Origin: an uncultured Ruminococcus sp.
Lineage (GTDB): Bacteria > Bacillota > Clostridia > Oscillospirales > Acutalibacteraceae
DNA: 6,065 bases
Assembly: GCA_945632055.1 (NCBI GenBank)
Contig: CALZCU010000071.1
Location: 1-6,065 of the forward strand
Direction of reading: 5' to 3'
The number at the start of each line of letters is the position of its first letter. Positions within the stretch are counted from its first letter, which is position 1. Positions 5,514 to 6,065 of the stretch are shown here, piece by piece. The notes below the pieces were generated by a model, which was not told the origin of the DNA, did not search any database, and worked only from the letters and a program-made list of their open reading frames with translations. The translations under genes and the position numbers were made by a program.

Positions 5514-5954
5514 ATGAAACCTAAAGAAAAATATTTCCACAACAGAGAAAAGTTAATTAATTATGTTGAGCAGTCAAAATCACCCGAATTGAAAAAGTTT
5601 GTTGATACTTTACTGATGCTTGAACGATGGAGAGAAAACAGACCACAGGCAAAATTATCAATCGACATAGGAAAGGCAGAGTTTGAAAATGGTAAATTGA
5701 TAAAATTTTATTCTGACTTAAGTAGCAGAACAGACAATCCGACTGTTTTTGTTGACGCTTATAAGAACGAACCGCTAATTGCAATTCAGGATGGATCGCA
5801 TCACAACGAAACTATTGTTTTAGTTAATTTGACCGACATCACCGATTTAAAGGTTGACAAGCAACATACTGAAACGGCTATATATTTTGCTTGTACTTTC
5901 CATTCGAAGTATAATAATCAAGATTATAGTATTTATTTAAAAGTCACGAAATAA
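5514..5954 (+). CDS. Hypothetical soluble protein, 146 residues
   Basis: I do not recognise this protein. It begins at ATG 5514 with GAGG at 5501-5504, nine bases upstream, and ends TAA at 5952-5954, eight bases before a strong terminator, so it looks like a complete single-gene unit. There is no signal peptide or membrane segment. The first 45 residues are charged and helix-like (HNREKLINYVEQ, LKKFVDTLLMLERWRENRPQ); the remainder alternates polar and hydrophobic residues, suggesting a mostly beta fold (TVFVDAYKNEPLIAIQDG, TETAIYFACTFHSKYNNQ, DYSIYLKVTK). Codons are AT-rich, like the DNA around it and unlike queA or tgt, which fits acquired DNA. Its place beyond an attachment-like site suggests accessory cargo; a role cannot be assigned. 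Confidence 0.8.
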   Translation: MKPKEKYFHNREKLINYVEQSKSPELKKFVDTLLMLERWRENRPQAKLSIDIGKAEFENGKLIKFYSDLSSRTDNPTVFVDAYKNEPLIAIQDGSHHNETIVLVNLTDITDLKVDKQHTETAIYFACTFHSKYNNQDYSIYLKVTK

Positions 5955-5961
5955 ACAGAGT

Positions 5962-6012
5962 ATAACAAAAACGCTTTACAATGATTAGTATGTTGTAGAG
6001 CGTTTTTGTTAT
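5962..6012 (+). terminator. Long-stem terminator after the hypothetical gene
   Basis: A 20-bp stem with a single G-U pair joins 5962-5981 (ATAACAAAAACGCTTTACAA) and 5993-6012 across an 11-base loop. The T-tract GCGTTTTTGTTAT forms the outer part of the 3' arm. Because the A-run and T-run pair with each other, it should work in both directions and may also stop a convergent gene lying beyond the window. Confidence 0.9.
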
Positions 6013-6065
6013 GTATAAAGTGTATAAATTTGACGTTAAATATTTTAGTACCAAAAGTTATTAAA

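Overview
The window looks chromosomal and from a Gram-positive gut-type Clostridia (Ruminococcus/Oscillospiraceae-like). The reasons are the gene order queA-tgt-yajC followed by a small TIGR04086/DUF3792-type membrane gene, strong GGAGG-type ribosome binding sites, sigma-A promoters and the protein sequences themselves. Genus is an inference; no marker here fixes it.

Layout. Positions 1-897 (minus) carry most of asd, aspartate-semialdehyde dehydrogenase, cut by the left edge. Its promoter is at 1058-1086 and it has an unusually long (about 150 nt), foldable leader. Diverging from it, queA (1136-2161) and tgt (2170-3299) form a tight pair for queuosine modification of tRNA: Tgt inserts preQ1 at position 34 and QueA then builds epoxyqueuosine. 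tgt is interrupted by a one-base deletion near 2317-2318 that leaves a 62-residue stub; every family motif is intact on both sides of the lesion. yajC (3380-3793) has its own strong promoter and ends in a strong terminator. The 3' arm of that terminator also appears to be the Shine-Dalgarno of the next gene, a four-helix membrane protein starting with TTG at 3856.

From about 4249 the window changes character. There is a 116-base hairpin-rich spacer, a terminator, then the C-terminal end of an SCP2 sterol-binding-domain gene (minus, 4418-about 4540). That fragment is fused head-on to the last 32 or so codons of a tyrosine recombinase (plus, 4543-4641). Beyond lie a tandem 12-bp repeat, a minus-strand terminator, a 23-base tRNA 3' end (4742-4764) and a second tandem repeat of related sequence. 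This is what the attachment region of a tRNA-targeting integrative element looks like, with its integrase mostly deleted.

From 4765 to the right edge the DNA is markedly more AT-rich. It holds about 750 bases without a credible gene (including a 10-bp inverted repeat closing an 84-base domain and followed by a T-run), one unrecognised 146-residue soluble protein (5514-5954) and a 20-bp-stem terminator. This part is probably acquired DNA; the left two thirds is ordinary housekeeping chromosome.
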